NCBI GenBank assembly: GCA_046538375.1
Contig: JBKHJA010000059.1
Location: forward strand, 1 to 15,354
DNA length: 15,354 nt
Source of the DNA: JBKHJA01 sp046538375
GTDB taxonomy: Bacteria > Acidobacteriota > Aminicenantia > Aminicenantales > Aminicenantaceae
Reading direction: 5' to 3'
Part shown: piece after piece, positions 6,821-13,878 of the stretch
Layout of the letters: every line of letters starts with the position of its first letter
Numbering within the stretch: position 1 is the first letter of the stretch
Translations under genes and position numbers: made by a program
Notes under the pieces: model-generated
The model's database searches: none
The model's input: the letters and a program-made list of their open reading frames with translations, nothing else
Told to the model about the DNA's origin: nothing

Positions 6821-8107
6821 TCACCTTTCTCTTTTACGCTTTCTGTTGTCTTTTATTCTTTGGACAGGCACACCCAGTGATTTAAGTTTTTCTTCAATTC
6901 TCTCATAGCCTCGATCCAGATGTTCCACTTCATTGATAACCGTCTCACCGCTGGCAATCAGTCCTGCCAGCACAAGAGAGGCTGAGGCCCTTAAATCGGT
7001 GGCAATGGTTTCTGCTCCAGAGAGAGGGGTTTTTCCCCTGACCATGGCCTTGTCTCCATACAGTTCGATGTTTGCCCCCAGGCGGAGAAGTTCGTTGATG
7101 TGAGAAAACCTTCTGTCAAAAATAGTCTCGGTGATGATAGAAGTCCCTTCAGCTTGGGTCATCAGCACAATAAACTGGGCCTGCATATCTGTGGGAAAGC
7201 CAGGATAAGGAGAAGTGGTCACGTCTTGAGGCTTGATGGCGGAATTTCCGATAACCTGGAGGGTGTTATGGTTTATTTTTTCTATTTTTGCTCCTGAAAA
7301 TTTCAATTTTTCCACGATGGTATCCAGATGATCAGGTTGGACATGGGTTAAAGTGAGGTTTCCTTGAGTCAAGGCTCCGGCCACCAGAAATGTCCCTGCT
7401 TCTATGCGGTCAGGGATGATCTCATGTGAAGCACCTCCCAGTTCATCGACTCCTTTGATCCTGATGGTCTCTTCTCCCAATCCGTCGATTTTAGCCCCCA
7501 TTTTCACCAAAAGATGGCACAGGTTCTCCACTTCAGGTTCCAGGGAACAATTCCTAAGCACGGTTTCGCCGCGAGCCAGGGAAGCCGCCATGATCAGGTT
7601 TTCCGTTCCTCCTACTGTCTTTTTTTCGAATTCAATATCTTTGCCTTGAAGCCTTGGCGCCTCAGCTTGGATATACCCATGCTCTAGACTGATGGATGCG
7701 CCCAATTTTTCTAATCCGTTGATATGAAGATCAATGGGGCGGGAACCGATGGCGCAGCCGCCCGGCAGAGCCACCACAGCTTTGCCGTGCCTGGCCAGAA
7801 GAGGACCCAACACCAGGATCGAAGCTCTCATCGCCCGCACCAGTTGGTAAGAGGCTTCCTCAGAGGATATGTTTTTTGTATGGATGGATAAAGAGTTTTT
7901 TTGGATATGATATTCTGCCCCCAGCTCCTTCATCAAGGTGAGAATAGTAAATACGTCTTTCACCCGGGGCACGTTGCCCAGATGGATTTTTTCTTTGGTA
8001 AGAATAGAGGCGGTGATGGCCGGTAGAACAGCGTTTTTGGCTCCGCTGATCTTGACTTTTCCCTCAAGTTTGAGGTTGCGGTTTCCCTGGATTCTGATTT
8101 TGTCCAC
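6821..8107 (-). CDS. murA: UDP-N-acetylglucosamine 1-carboxyvinyltransferase MurA
   Basis: Transfers enolpyruvate from PEP to UDP-GlcNAc, the first committed step of peptidoglycan synthesis. From GTG 8107 the protein is 428 residues and begins like E. coli MurA (MDKIRIQG against MDKFRVQG). Catalytic Lys24 is in SGAKNA. Cys118, the residue alkylated by fosfomycin, is in PGGCAIGSRPIDLH, so sensitivity to that drug at the enzyme level is expected. FPTDMQAQ, TDLRASASLVLAG and HLDRGYERIEEKL complete the family signature. A TTG at 8137 would add ten residues (MGDIILELST) not seen in relatives. Neither start has a ribosome site, but a promoter ends two bases before GTG 8107. First gene of a likely five-gene unit (HIT, UPF0173, NYN, DUF2520 downstream). 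The C-terminus ends in a basic tail. Confidence 0.96.
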   Translation of the reverse strand: MDKIRIQGNRNLKLEGKVKISGAKNAVLPAITASILTKEKIHLGNVPRVKDVFTILTLMKELGAEYHIQKNSLSIHTKNISSEEASYQLVRAMRASILVLGPLLARHGKAVVALPGGCAIGSRPIDLHINGLEKLGASISLEHGYIQAEAPRLQGKDIEFEKKTVGGTENLIMAASLARGETVLRNCSLEPEVENLCHLLVKMGAKIDGLGEETIRIKGVDELGGASHEIIPDRIEAGTFLVAGALTQGNLTLTHVQPDHLDTIVEKLKFSGAKIEKINHNTLQVIGNSAIKPQDVTTSPYPGFPTDMQAQFIVLMTQAEGTSIITETIFDRRFSHINELLRLGANIELYGDKAMVRGKTPLSGAETIATDLRASASLVLAGLIASGETVINEVEHLDRGYERIEEKLKSLGVPVQRIKDNRKRKRER

Positions 8108-8115
8108 AGTTGATA

Positions 8116-8144
8116 ATTCTAAAATAATATCCCCCAAAATTCAA
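8116..8144 (-). promoter_or_regulatory. Candidate murA promoter abutting the GTG start
   Basis: On the minus strand TTGAAT (8144-8139), 17 bases, then TAGAAT (8121-8116). Transcription is expected to begin near 8109, about two bases before GTG 8107. This overlaps the alternative TTG start at 8137, which would then not be transcribed. Confidence 0.5.
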
Positions 8145-8173
8145 TACACACATCAACAGGAGTTCCTCCGTGT

Positions 8174-8385
8174 AAGCATCTCTTTTTCCGTGATAGGGGG
8201 TGAGGGTGGGGGGTCGTCAGCACGCTTATTTTCCCCAGCGAGGAAAATTAGCTCCCATTCGGACTTCGCTCTCCTCTCCTTCGGAGAGGAACCATGCCCG
8301 CTCAGTCCTCATAGGGGCTTCCTCACCCCCCATCCCTCACCCCTTACAATCAGCATTCATAATCATCACGGTTTTGGGGATGCTT
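8174..8385. repeat. Dispersed structured repeat, copy 2, with inverted ends
   Basis: The 212-base unit begins AAGCATC, seven bases, CCGTGAT (8174-8194) and ends with the mirror ATCACGG, seven bases, GATGCTT (8365-8385), so it has matching inverted termini. Inside, a second pair of arms, 8197-8214 and 8325-8343 (G-rich against C-rich), is complementary apart from one unpaired base. A central hairpin has stem 8272-8279 with 8283-8290 and loop TTC. The core 8251-8340 matches copy 1 (131-220) at 84 of 90 positions. No open reading frame of note and no obvious target-site duplication were found. It sits between the murA and aldehyde dehydrogenase promoters. It could be a MITE, a REP-like element or a structured RNA. 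Confidence 0.8.
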
Positions 8386-8410
8386 CCTCCCCCCCTGCTC
8401 CAGTTTTTTA

Positions 8411-8439
8411 TTGACTAAAGCGGATTTGTGTTCTATTAA
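8411..8439 (+). promoter_or_regulatory. Sigma-70-like promoter for the leader ORF and aldehyde dehydrogenase
   Basis: TTGACT (8411-8416), a 17-base spacer, then TATTAA (8434-8439). The predicted start near 8446 leaves only a short leader before the AAGGAGG (8448-8454) of the small ORF at 8460. Confidence 0.6.
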
Positions 8440-8459
8440 TCAAGAAAAAGGAGGCTTTC

Positions 8460-8492
8460 ATGGTTATTTCAGGTGAGGAGGAAATCCGATGA
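8460..8492 (+). CDS. Short leader ORF coupled to the aldehyde dehydrogenase
   Basis: A ten-codon reading frame, MVISGEEEIR, starts at ATG 8460 five bases after a perfect AAGGAGG (8448-8454). It ends in a TGA that overlaps the aldehyde dehydrogenase start as ATGA (8489-8492). Its Gly-Glu-Glu codons also form the GAGGAGG ribosome site of the downstream gene. It has no run of one amino acid that would indicate classical attenuation. It may serve only to couple or boost translation, or it may be the remnant of a duplicated ribosome site. Expression is not shown. Confidence 0.45.
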   Translation: MVISGEEEIR

Positions 8493-9901
8493 AGATGCTT
8501 ATCGGGGCCAAATGGGTGGATAAAGAAGAAAAGATCGAAGTCCGCAACCCTTTCCATAATGAACTTATGGACACCGTCCCCGCCGGGGATAAGGAAGATG
8601 TGGAGGCTGCCTACCTGGCAGCTGAGGAGGGCTTCAAGATTAACCGCAATCTTCCCGTCCACCAGCGCATATCTATCCTCTATAAGGCAGCCCAGATAAT
8701 CAGAGAGCGTAAGGAGGATTTTGCCAGAACCATCGCCACTGAAGGGAGCAAAACCATCAAAGAAGCCAGGAAGGAAGTGAGCCGGTGTGTGGATACCGTC
8801 ACCATCTCTGCCGAAGAAGCCAGAAGGCTGATGGGAGAGACCATTCCTTTTGATTCCCGAGAGGGATCAGAAAACAGAGTGGGATACTACTACCGTTTTC
8901 CCATCGGCATTATCCTGGCCATCACTCCTTTCAATGATCCCCTGAACTTGGTGGCCCACAAGGTAGGGCCAGCCATTGCGGGAGGAAACGCGGTGGTTCT
9001 CAAACCCGCTACGGTGACCCCTCTCTCTGCTCTGAAATTGGCAGAGGCCTTTTTGGAAGCTGGTCTTCCCTGGAAAATTTTGAATGTGGTCACCGGCTCT
9101 GGTTCTAAAATCGGCGATGCCTTGGTGGAAGATCCGAGGCCGCGGATGATCTCTTTCACCGGGGGCATAGAAGCGGGTGAGGAGATCGTCAGGAAAGCGG
9201 GACTGAAGAAGATAGGCATGGAACTTGGTTCCAACTCGCCGGTGATAGTGATGGATGATGCTGACTTGGAGCAGGCGGCAGAACTTTCTGTCTCTGGTGC
9301 CTTTTGGGCTGCAGGGCAGAATTGTATCGGCGTTCAGAGGATTTATGTCCTGGAGGCTGTCTATGATGAATTTGAGAAAATGTTTGTGGAGCGGACAGAA
9401 AAGATGAAAGTGGGCTTTCAACTGGATGAGGATACAGACATGGGACCCATGATCACAGAGGGAGAAGCCAGGCGGGTGGAGATGTGGGTCAAAGAAGCCC
9501 TGGAAAAAGGGGCTGAACTTCTATGCGGTGGAAACAGGAAAGGAACCCTTTTTGAGCCCACTGTTTTCAAGAACATGCCCGCTCAGGCCAAGTTAAACTG
9601 CGAAGAGGTTTTTGGGCCGGTGGTCAGCCTGTATAAGGTCTTTACTCTGGATGAGGCTATCTCCCTGGCCAACAGCGTGAGATATGGTCTTCACGGGGCT
9701 ATTTTCACCCGCTCTCTTTCTCATGCCTTCAAAGCCATCAAAGAGTTGGAGGTGGGAGGAGTGATGGTCAACGACTCCACCGATTACCGTATAGATATGA
9801 TGCCTTTTGGGGGTGTGAAAAGGAGCGGTCTGGGAAGGGAAGGAATCAAGTTTGCTCTTCTGGAGATGACCGAGCCAAAAGTGGTGTGTTTCAACCTGTG
9901 A
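8489..9901 (+). CDS. NAD(P)-dependent aldehyde dehydrogenase
   Basis: 470 residues, a complete ALDH-superfamily enzyme that oxidises an aldehyde to its acid. Asn149 (TPFNDP), Lys172 (VLKPAT), FTGG (223-226), the general base Glu245 (GMELGSNSP) and nucleophile Cys279 (GQNCIG) are all present, as are EEVFGPV and PFGGVKRSGLGREG near the C-terminus. The sequence style (YRFPIGIILAITPFNDPLN, MELGSNSPVIVM) recalls the lactaldehyde / phosphonoacetaldehyde / non-phosphorylating GAPDH group, but the substrate cannot be fixed by eye. ATG 8489 follows GAGGAGG by seven bases and overlaps the leader ORF stop. It has its own promoter, is divergent from murA, and converges on the gamma-family PLP enzyme with only five bases between the stop codons. 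Metabolic linkage to that cluster is inferred from proximity. Confidence 0.93.
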   Translation: MKMLIGAKWVDKEEKIEVRNPFHNELMDTVPAGDKEDVEAAYLAAEEGFKINRNLPVHQRISILYKAAQIIRERKEDFARTIATEGSKTIKEARKEVSRCVDTVTISAEEARRLMGETIPFDSREGSENRVGYYYRFPIGIILAITPFNDPLNLVAHKVGPAIAGGNAVVLKPATVTPLSALKLAEAFLEAGLPWKILNVVTGSGSKIGDALVEDPRPRMISFTGGIEAGEEIVRKAGLKKIGMELGSNSPVIVMDDADLEQAAELSVSGAFWAAGQNCIGVQRIYVLEAVYDEFEKMFVERTEKMKVGFQLDEDTDMGPMITEGEARRVEMWVKEALEKGAELLCGGNRKGTLFEPTVFKNMPAQAKLNCEEVFGPVVSLYKVFTLDEAISLANSVRYGLHGAIFTRSLSHAFKAIKELEVGGVMVNDSTDYRIDMMPFGGVKRSGLGREGIKFALLEMTEPKVVCFNL

Positions 9902-9906
9902 TAAGC

Positions 9907-11313
9907 TCAGAGCGAACCCAGAGCTTGATCCAGGTCGGCAATGATATCCTCAGGCGCTTCTGCGCCCACTGCCAGTCTTATCATCTGAGGGGGGACATCG
10001 GCCATCCTGCGGGCTTCTTCACCCTGCTGCAGATGAGTGGAGATGGCGGGGATAGTGGCGATGCTCTTGATCCGGCCCAGATCGCCGGCCCTTACAATAA
10101 GCTTAAAATTGTCGAAGACTTTGCGGGCATTCTGGGGAGAACCCTCCACCCGGAAGCTCAACAGGTGGCCGTAGCGGTTTATTTCATTTCCTTCTCCGTC
10201 ATCGGAATCCACCAGCTTCATGTACCTCTTGGCTAGAGGGTGAGGGGGAAAGCTGGGAAGAGACAGATAATCGACCCGGTAAACGCGGGGGTGCTGGCTG
10301 AGAAAGCCAGCCACTCTTTCGCTGTTATGACTGAGGAGATCCATCCTGGAGCGGAGAGTCCGGAGGTCATTCAGAGCGAAAAGAGCATTCACCGGAGAAG
10401 CGGCTGGTCCGTTGTCCCTGTAAGGCAGAAACTTCACATATTCAGCAAAGCTTTCCTTGAACAGAGGATGGTCGTTTTTCAGTTTGGTGACGATGGGCTT
10501 GCGGCTGATCAAGGCTCCTCCCATGGCCAGACCACCAGCAGTCATAGATTTGGTTAGAGAATGCAAAACGATGTCCGCTCCATAAGAGATGGGACGCATC
10601 AGAGAAGGAGTGGCGCAGGTGGAGTCAATGATAAAAGGTATTTCCCAGGAATGAGCCAATCGGGCCAGCGCCTCCACATCACAGAAGGACTGCTGGGGAT
10701 TGCTGGGAGCCTCGGAGTAGAGAAACCGGGTGTTCTCATCGATTTTGGCCTTCCATTCCTCGGTATCTTCTGGATGATGGACCCACCGGACTTCGATTCC
10801 CCGTTCTTGCATTTTTCTGACTGTAAAATGCTGGAAGGTGCCTCCGTAAATCTGGATAGAGGAGACAAAGTTTATTTTCTCAGGGCCGGACTTTTGTTTG
10901 ACAAGAAAGCAGTCCACAGCCAGCATGACAGCTGACATCCCGGAAGCGGTGACCAGGCAGGAGGTGTCATGGCCTGAGTTATATCCTTCCAGCATAGCCA
11001 GAACCCATTCCAGATAATAGGTGGTGGGATTGGCAAAGCGGGTGTAACACCAGGTGGGAATGAGATAGGCTAAGGCCGCCTCCATCTCATCTGCATCACG
11101 GTAGGCTTGGGCTGTGGAGAGATAGAGAGGTTCCATCACAGATCCCTGGTTTTGATCCAAGGCTTCTTGGGCTGTGTACAGACCATGAACAGCGATGGTG
11201 TCGAATTTGAGTTTTTTCATCCAACGCAGATTTTCTTCTCTCCGGGCTAAGAATTTTTCCGCCCGCTGGATATGTTTCTCAATTCCAGGCGAGTATTTCT
11301 GATTTTTACCCAT
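9907..11313 (-). CDS. Cys/Met-metabolism PLP-dependent enzyme (gamma family)
   Basis: 468 residues, fold-type I. Family landmarks are YTRFANPT (Tyr90, Arg92, which contact the cofactor phosphate of the partner subunit), ASGMSAV (123-129), IYGGTF (Tyr156, stacking on PLP), SEAPSNPQ, IIDSTCATP (Asp230, pyridine nitrogen) and HSLTKSMTAGG with Schiff-base Lys255. Relatives are cystathionine gamma-synthase, cystathionine and methionine gamma-lyase, and O-acetylhomoserine sulfhydrylase. Which reaction applies cannot be decided here. It is longer than the usual ~390-430 residues: about 35 charged residues precede the conserved FDTIAVHG start, and there is extra sequence around 370-390. ATG 11313 follows AGGAG by six bases, supporting the long N-terminus. 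Last gene of the cluster, 27 bases after the aminotransferase. Confidence 0.9.
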   Translation of the reverse strand: MGKNQKYSPGIEKHIQRAEKFLARREENLRWMKKLKFDTIAVHGLYTAQEALDQNQGSVMEPLYLSTAQAYRDADEMEAALAYLIPTWCYTRFANPTTYYLEWVLAMLEGYNSGHDTSCLVTASGMSAVMLAVDCFLVKQKSGPEKINFVSSIQIYGGTFQHFTVRKMQERGIEVRWVHHPEDTEEWKAKIDENTRFLYSEAPSNPQQSFCDVEALARLAHSWEIPFIIDSTCATPSLMRPISYGADIVLHSLTKSMTAGGLAMGGALISRKPIVTKLKNDHPLFKESFAEYVKFLPYRDNGPAASPVNALFALNDLRTLRSRMDLLSHNSERVAGFLSQHPRVYRVDYLSLPSFPPHPLAKRYMKLVDSDDGEGNEINRYGHLLSFRVEGSPQNARKVFDNFKLIVRAGDLGRIKSIATIPAISTHLQQGEEARRMADVPPQMIRLAVGAEAPEDIIADLDQALGSL

Positions 11314-11340
11314 GGTGGCTCCTTTCTAAGGGCTTGATGT

Positions 11341-12564
11341 TCATGGCTTTTTCTTTTTTTCCTGATATTTTTTTATCACTGAACTCAGCCTCTGCACTCC
11401 TTCCACGATCTGTTCCTTGGTGGGGAAGGAGAAATTTATCCTCATGGTGTTGCGGCGGCGCATTCCTTTTGGATAAAGCACCTCACCGGGAACAAAAGCC
11501 ACTTTTTCTTCCACAGCCATGTAGAAAAGATCAAGGGTGTTTATTTCTTCAGGAACAGTGATCCACAAAAAAAGCCCCCCTTCAGGTTTGGTCCACTTGA
11601 CGCCCATCTCCGGAGGAAAGTTATCCTCCAGTGCCTTGAGGAAGAAATTCAATTTTTCAGAATAGTATTTTTTGGTTTTCTCGAAATGAGATTCCAGGTC
11701 ATATTCCCGGAGGAAGGCGGTGCAGATATCCTGGTTGAGTTTTGGGGTGTTGAGGACGTTTCCTCCCTTGATGAAAGATAATTTTTCGATCACTTCTGGG
11801 GGACCGATGTTAAATCCCACTCTCAAACCCGGACAGAGGATTTTAGAAAAAGTATAGATCCCGATCACATTTCCTTGGTTTTCATCCAGAGAATAAATGG
11901 CAGGAATGTGCCTGCCTCTGTACCTCAATTCTCGATAAGGACTGTCCTCCACTATAGGAATCCCGAATTTTTTTCCTAAGGAGAGAACAGCCTGTCTTTT
12001 CTCAAAACTCATGGTTATGCCCGAAGGATTCTGAAAATCCGGAACCACATAGATGAATTTAGGCTTGCCGCCCCCATCAATCATCCTGGCTATATCTGGT
12101 TCCATGGCATGTATATCTGAGCCATCTTCTTGAATATCCTTGGCTATGTACTGAGCATCTTCCATTTCAAATGAGGCCAGAGCTCCTCCAAAGGTGGGAA
12201 GGTCGGTGACGATGACATCCTGAGGTTCTAAAAACAGCCTTCCTACTAGATCAATGCCGTGTTCTCCGGAAGTGGTGATGATGATGTTTTCTGGAGTGAT
12301 GTGGATATTATCTTTCTTGAGATAATCTATAATGGCTTCGATCAAATCTCTTTCTCCGGGAATGGAAGAATATTGAAGAACATGATCCCAGTCTTTTTTT
12401 AAGGAATTCTCAGCCGCCTGCTTTATGAAATCAACAGGGAAAACATCGGCGCTGGGCAGTCCACCGGCGAAGGAGATGATTCTGGGATCATCGATGTAAC
12501 TCAACATTTTGCCGATGGCATAACCTTCGTACTGCTGCATGATTTTGGTGAACAATGATTTCAT
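11341..12564 (-). CDS. PLP-dependent aminotransferase, class I/II (2-aminoadipate/aromatic AT-like)
   Basis: 407 residues from ATG 12564, chosen because GGGGG lies about five bases upstream. ATG 12576 (four residues longer) has no ribosome site. The enzyme exchanges an amino group between an amino acid and a 2-oxo acid. SFAGGLPSADVFP at the N-terminus is typical of the LysN / Aro8 / KAT-II-like subgroup. PDFQNPSG (Asn179), VEDSPYREL (Asp207), TFSKILCPGLRVGF (Schiff-base Lys241) and a C-terminal TMRINFS arginine (substrate carboxylate) complete the active site. There is no DNA-binding domain, so it is not a MocR regulator. It follows the cupin gene by 22 bases and precedes the gamma-family PLP enzyme, so these three are likely co-translated. 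Its substrate is unknown; aromatic, branched or 2-aminoadipate are all possible. Confidence 0.92.
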   Translation of the reverse strand: MKSLFTKIMQQYEGYAIGKMLSYIDDPRIISFAGGLPSADVFPVDFIKQAAENSLKKDWDHVLQYSSIPGERDLIEAIIDYLKKDNIHITPENIIITTSGEHGIDLVGRLFLEPQDVIVTDLPTFGGALASFEMEDAQYIAKDIQEDGSDIHAMEPDIARMIDGGGKPKFIYVVPDFQNPSGITMSFEKRQAVLSLGKKFGIPIVEDSPYRELRYRGRHIPAIYSLDENQGNVIGIYTFSKILCPGLRVGFNIGPPEVIEKLSFIKGGNVLNTPKLNQDICTAFLREYDLESHFEKTKKYYSEKLNFFLKALEDNFPPEMGVKWTKPEGGLFLWITVPEEINTLDLFYMAVEEKVAFVPGEVLYPKGMRRRNTMRINFSFPTKEQIVEGVQRLSSVIKKYQEKKKKP

Positions 12565-12586
12565 GATTACCCCCATTCAGAATTTT

Positions 12587-12946
12587 TCATGTTTTTATTT
12601 TGTAACGGTTAGGGTCTTGGAAAACGTCTATGAGCTGTACTCTGGTAAGAAAACGGGCCGAATGCACCACCCCTTCTGGGATGTAGTACCAATCGCCCTT
12701 TCGGTAGACCCGGGTCTTCCCTCCGATGGTCAATTTCATCCTGCCTCGGCACATCAAGCCCCATTGGGCACAATGGGAATGAGGAGGCATTTCTCCGATA
12801 GGCTGGATATCAAAAAACACCACCTGCCTGTGGCTTCCCTGGAGAAGCCAGCCTCGAATGCCTTTAACAGGGATATCGATCAGGGGGAGGTTTCTTATCA
12901 TTTCCGGATAAGGCGTATTGCCCCATTGCTTGATCAGATTTTTCAT
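12587..12946 (-). CDS. Small single-domain cupin protein
   Basis: 119 residues, one beta-barrel domain. Cupin motif 1 is PPHSHCAQWGLMCRGRMKL (His56, His58, Gln61), with Gln where Glu is usual. Motif 2 is GDWYYIPEGVVHSARF (His95). The residues are compatible with a mononuclear metal site. Small cupins next to amino acid enzymes are often isomerases, dioxygenases or ligand sensors, and the sequence does not decide between these. ATG 12946 follows GGGAG by seven bases. A 103-base gap separates it from the SDR gene upstream. That gap is AT-rich and contains a small inverted repeat (TTGAG ... CTCAA, 13008-13022), but no convincing promoter. Confidence 0.88.
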   Translation of the reverse strand: MKNLIKQWGNTPYPEMIRNLPLIDIPVKGIRGWLLQGSHRQVVFFDIQPIGEMPPHSHCAQWGLMCRGRMKLTIGGKTRVYRKGDWYYIPEGVVHSARFLTRVQLIDVFQDPNRYKIKT

Positions 12947-13049
12947 AACTTTCTCCCTTCACCAAAAAGGAATAATGTGCTTTTTTGTCTTTTTCAGTCA
13001 TGGCGTGTTGAGATTTCCTCAAATATGCGAAAATTGACCTGCACTTTTT

Positions 13050-13841
13050 TTAAAACAATCCCTGGATATACCCTCCATCCACCTGCAGAGAAACTCCGGT
13101 GATGTAAGCTGCCCCTTCAGAAGCAAGGAAAGCCACAGCTTGAGCCGTTTCCTGAGGATTGCCCAGTCTTCCGGCGGGGATGTTCTTTTCAATATTTTTG
13201 TAAAACTCTTCCACCGATCCACGGCCCTGCTTTTGATAAGAACGGGCCAGTTCCTCCACTCTTTCTGTTCTGGTGTATCCAGGCAGAACCGAGTTGACCG
13301 TTATCCGGTGTGGCGCCAACTGGTTGGAAAGGGATTTGGTGAATCCTATGACCCCCGCCCTGGCTGTGTTGGAGAGGATCAGGTTTTCAACAGGCTGTTT
13401 GGCTGAGACTGAAGTCATGGTGATGATCCTTCCCCACTTCTGTTTCTTCATCAGGGGAATGACCTTATAGCAGAGAGAGACCGTGCTCAGCAAGTTAAGC
13501 TCTGCGGCCTTCCGGTAGTCCTCCACTGTAAAATCATCAGCCATGCCGGCTTGGGGTCCGCCGGCATTACTGACCAGGATATCCACTGTGCCGAACTCAT
13601 CCACAACCTGTTGGATCATTCCCCCCACCGCTTTTTCATCCCTGACATCAGCCACAAAAGACCTCACCACACTTCCCGTAGAAGCGGTGATTTCCTTCCT
13701 GGTTTCAAAAAGCCTTTCTTTGCCTCTGGCACAGATCATCACTTTTGCTCCTTCCTGGGCCAGCCGGAAGGCAGTGGCTTTTCCCAGCCCTCTGCTGGAG
13801 GCCGCCACCACAGCCACTCTGTTTTTGATACCCAAATCCAT
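13050..13841 (-). CDS. Atypical short-chain dehydrogenase/reductase (SDR)
   Basis: 263 residues. The Rossmann core is clear: AASSRGLG (13-20) in the TGxxxGxG position, ADVRD (64-68), SNAGG (91-95), Asn116 in AELNLLS, the catalytic serine in TMTSVS (Ser144), VNSVLPGYTRTE and the C-terminal VDGGY. However, the usual YxxxK is replaced: alignment through the following VIGFTKSL puts Ser157 at the Tyr position and Arg161 at the Lys position (LSNTARAG). This matches the beta-ketoacyl reductase-like SDR subgroup known to lack the normal tetrad, whose activity is uncertain. The codons are unambiguous and the frame is intact. ATG 13841 has only a weak ribosome site (AGAG). It lies 37 bases after the unknown 411-residue gene. 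Substrate unknown. Confidence 0.9.
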   Translation of the reverse strand: MDLGIKNRVAVVAASSRGLGKATAFRLAQEGAKVMICARGKERLFETRKEITASTGSVVRSFVADVRDEKAVGGMIQQVVDEFGTVDILVSNAGGPQAGMADDFTVEDYRKAAELNLLSTVSLCYKVIPLMKKQKWGRIITMTSVSAKQPVENLILSNTARAGVIGFTKSLSNQLAPHRITVNSVLPGYTRTERVEELARSYQKQGRGSVEEFYKNIEKNIPAGRLGNPQETAQAVAFLASEGAAYITGVSLQVDGGYIQGLF

Positions 13842-13878
13842 AGCTTATCTCTGTGATCGAATTTGATGGCGGCAGGAC

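Noticed and set aside
8197..8343. G-rich and C-rich tracts in repeat copy 2 read as a CRISPR or G-quadruplex array
   Set aside because: There is no regular spacer/repeat periodicity, and the two tracts are better explained as complementary arms of one element.
7938..8414. Plus-strand frame covering the murA 5' end and repeat copy 2
   Set aside because: Runs antisense to murA and through the repeat, with Pro/Ser-rich content typical of a spurious frame and no ribosome site.
9903..9926. AAGCTC ... GAGCTT inverted repeat at the aldehyde dehydrogenase / PLP enzyme junction
   Set aside because: A 6-bp stem with a 12-base loop, lying mostly inside coding sequence and lacking a T-tract; likely chance.
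13008..13022. TTGAG-ATTTC-CTCAA inverted repeat upstream of the cupin gene as an operator
   Set aside because: Five-base arms occur often by chance, there is no second copy, and no promoter is clearly associated.
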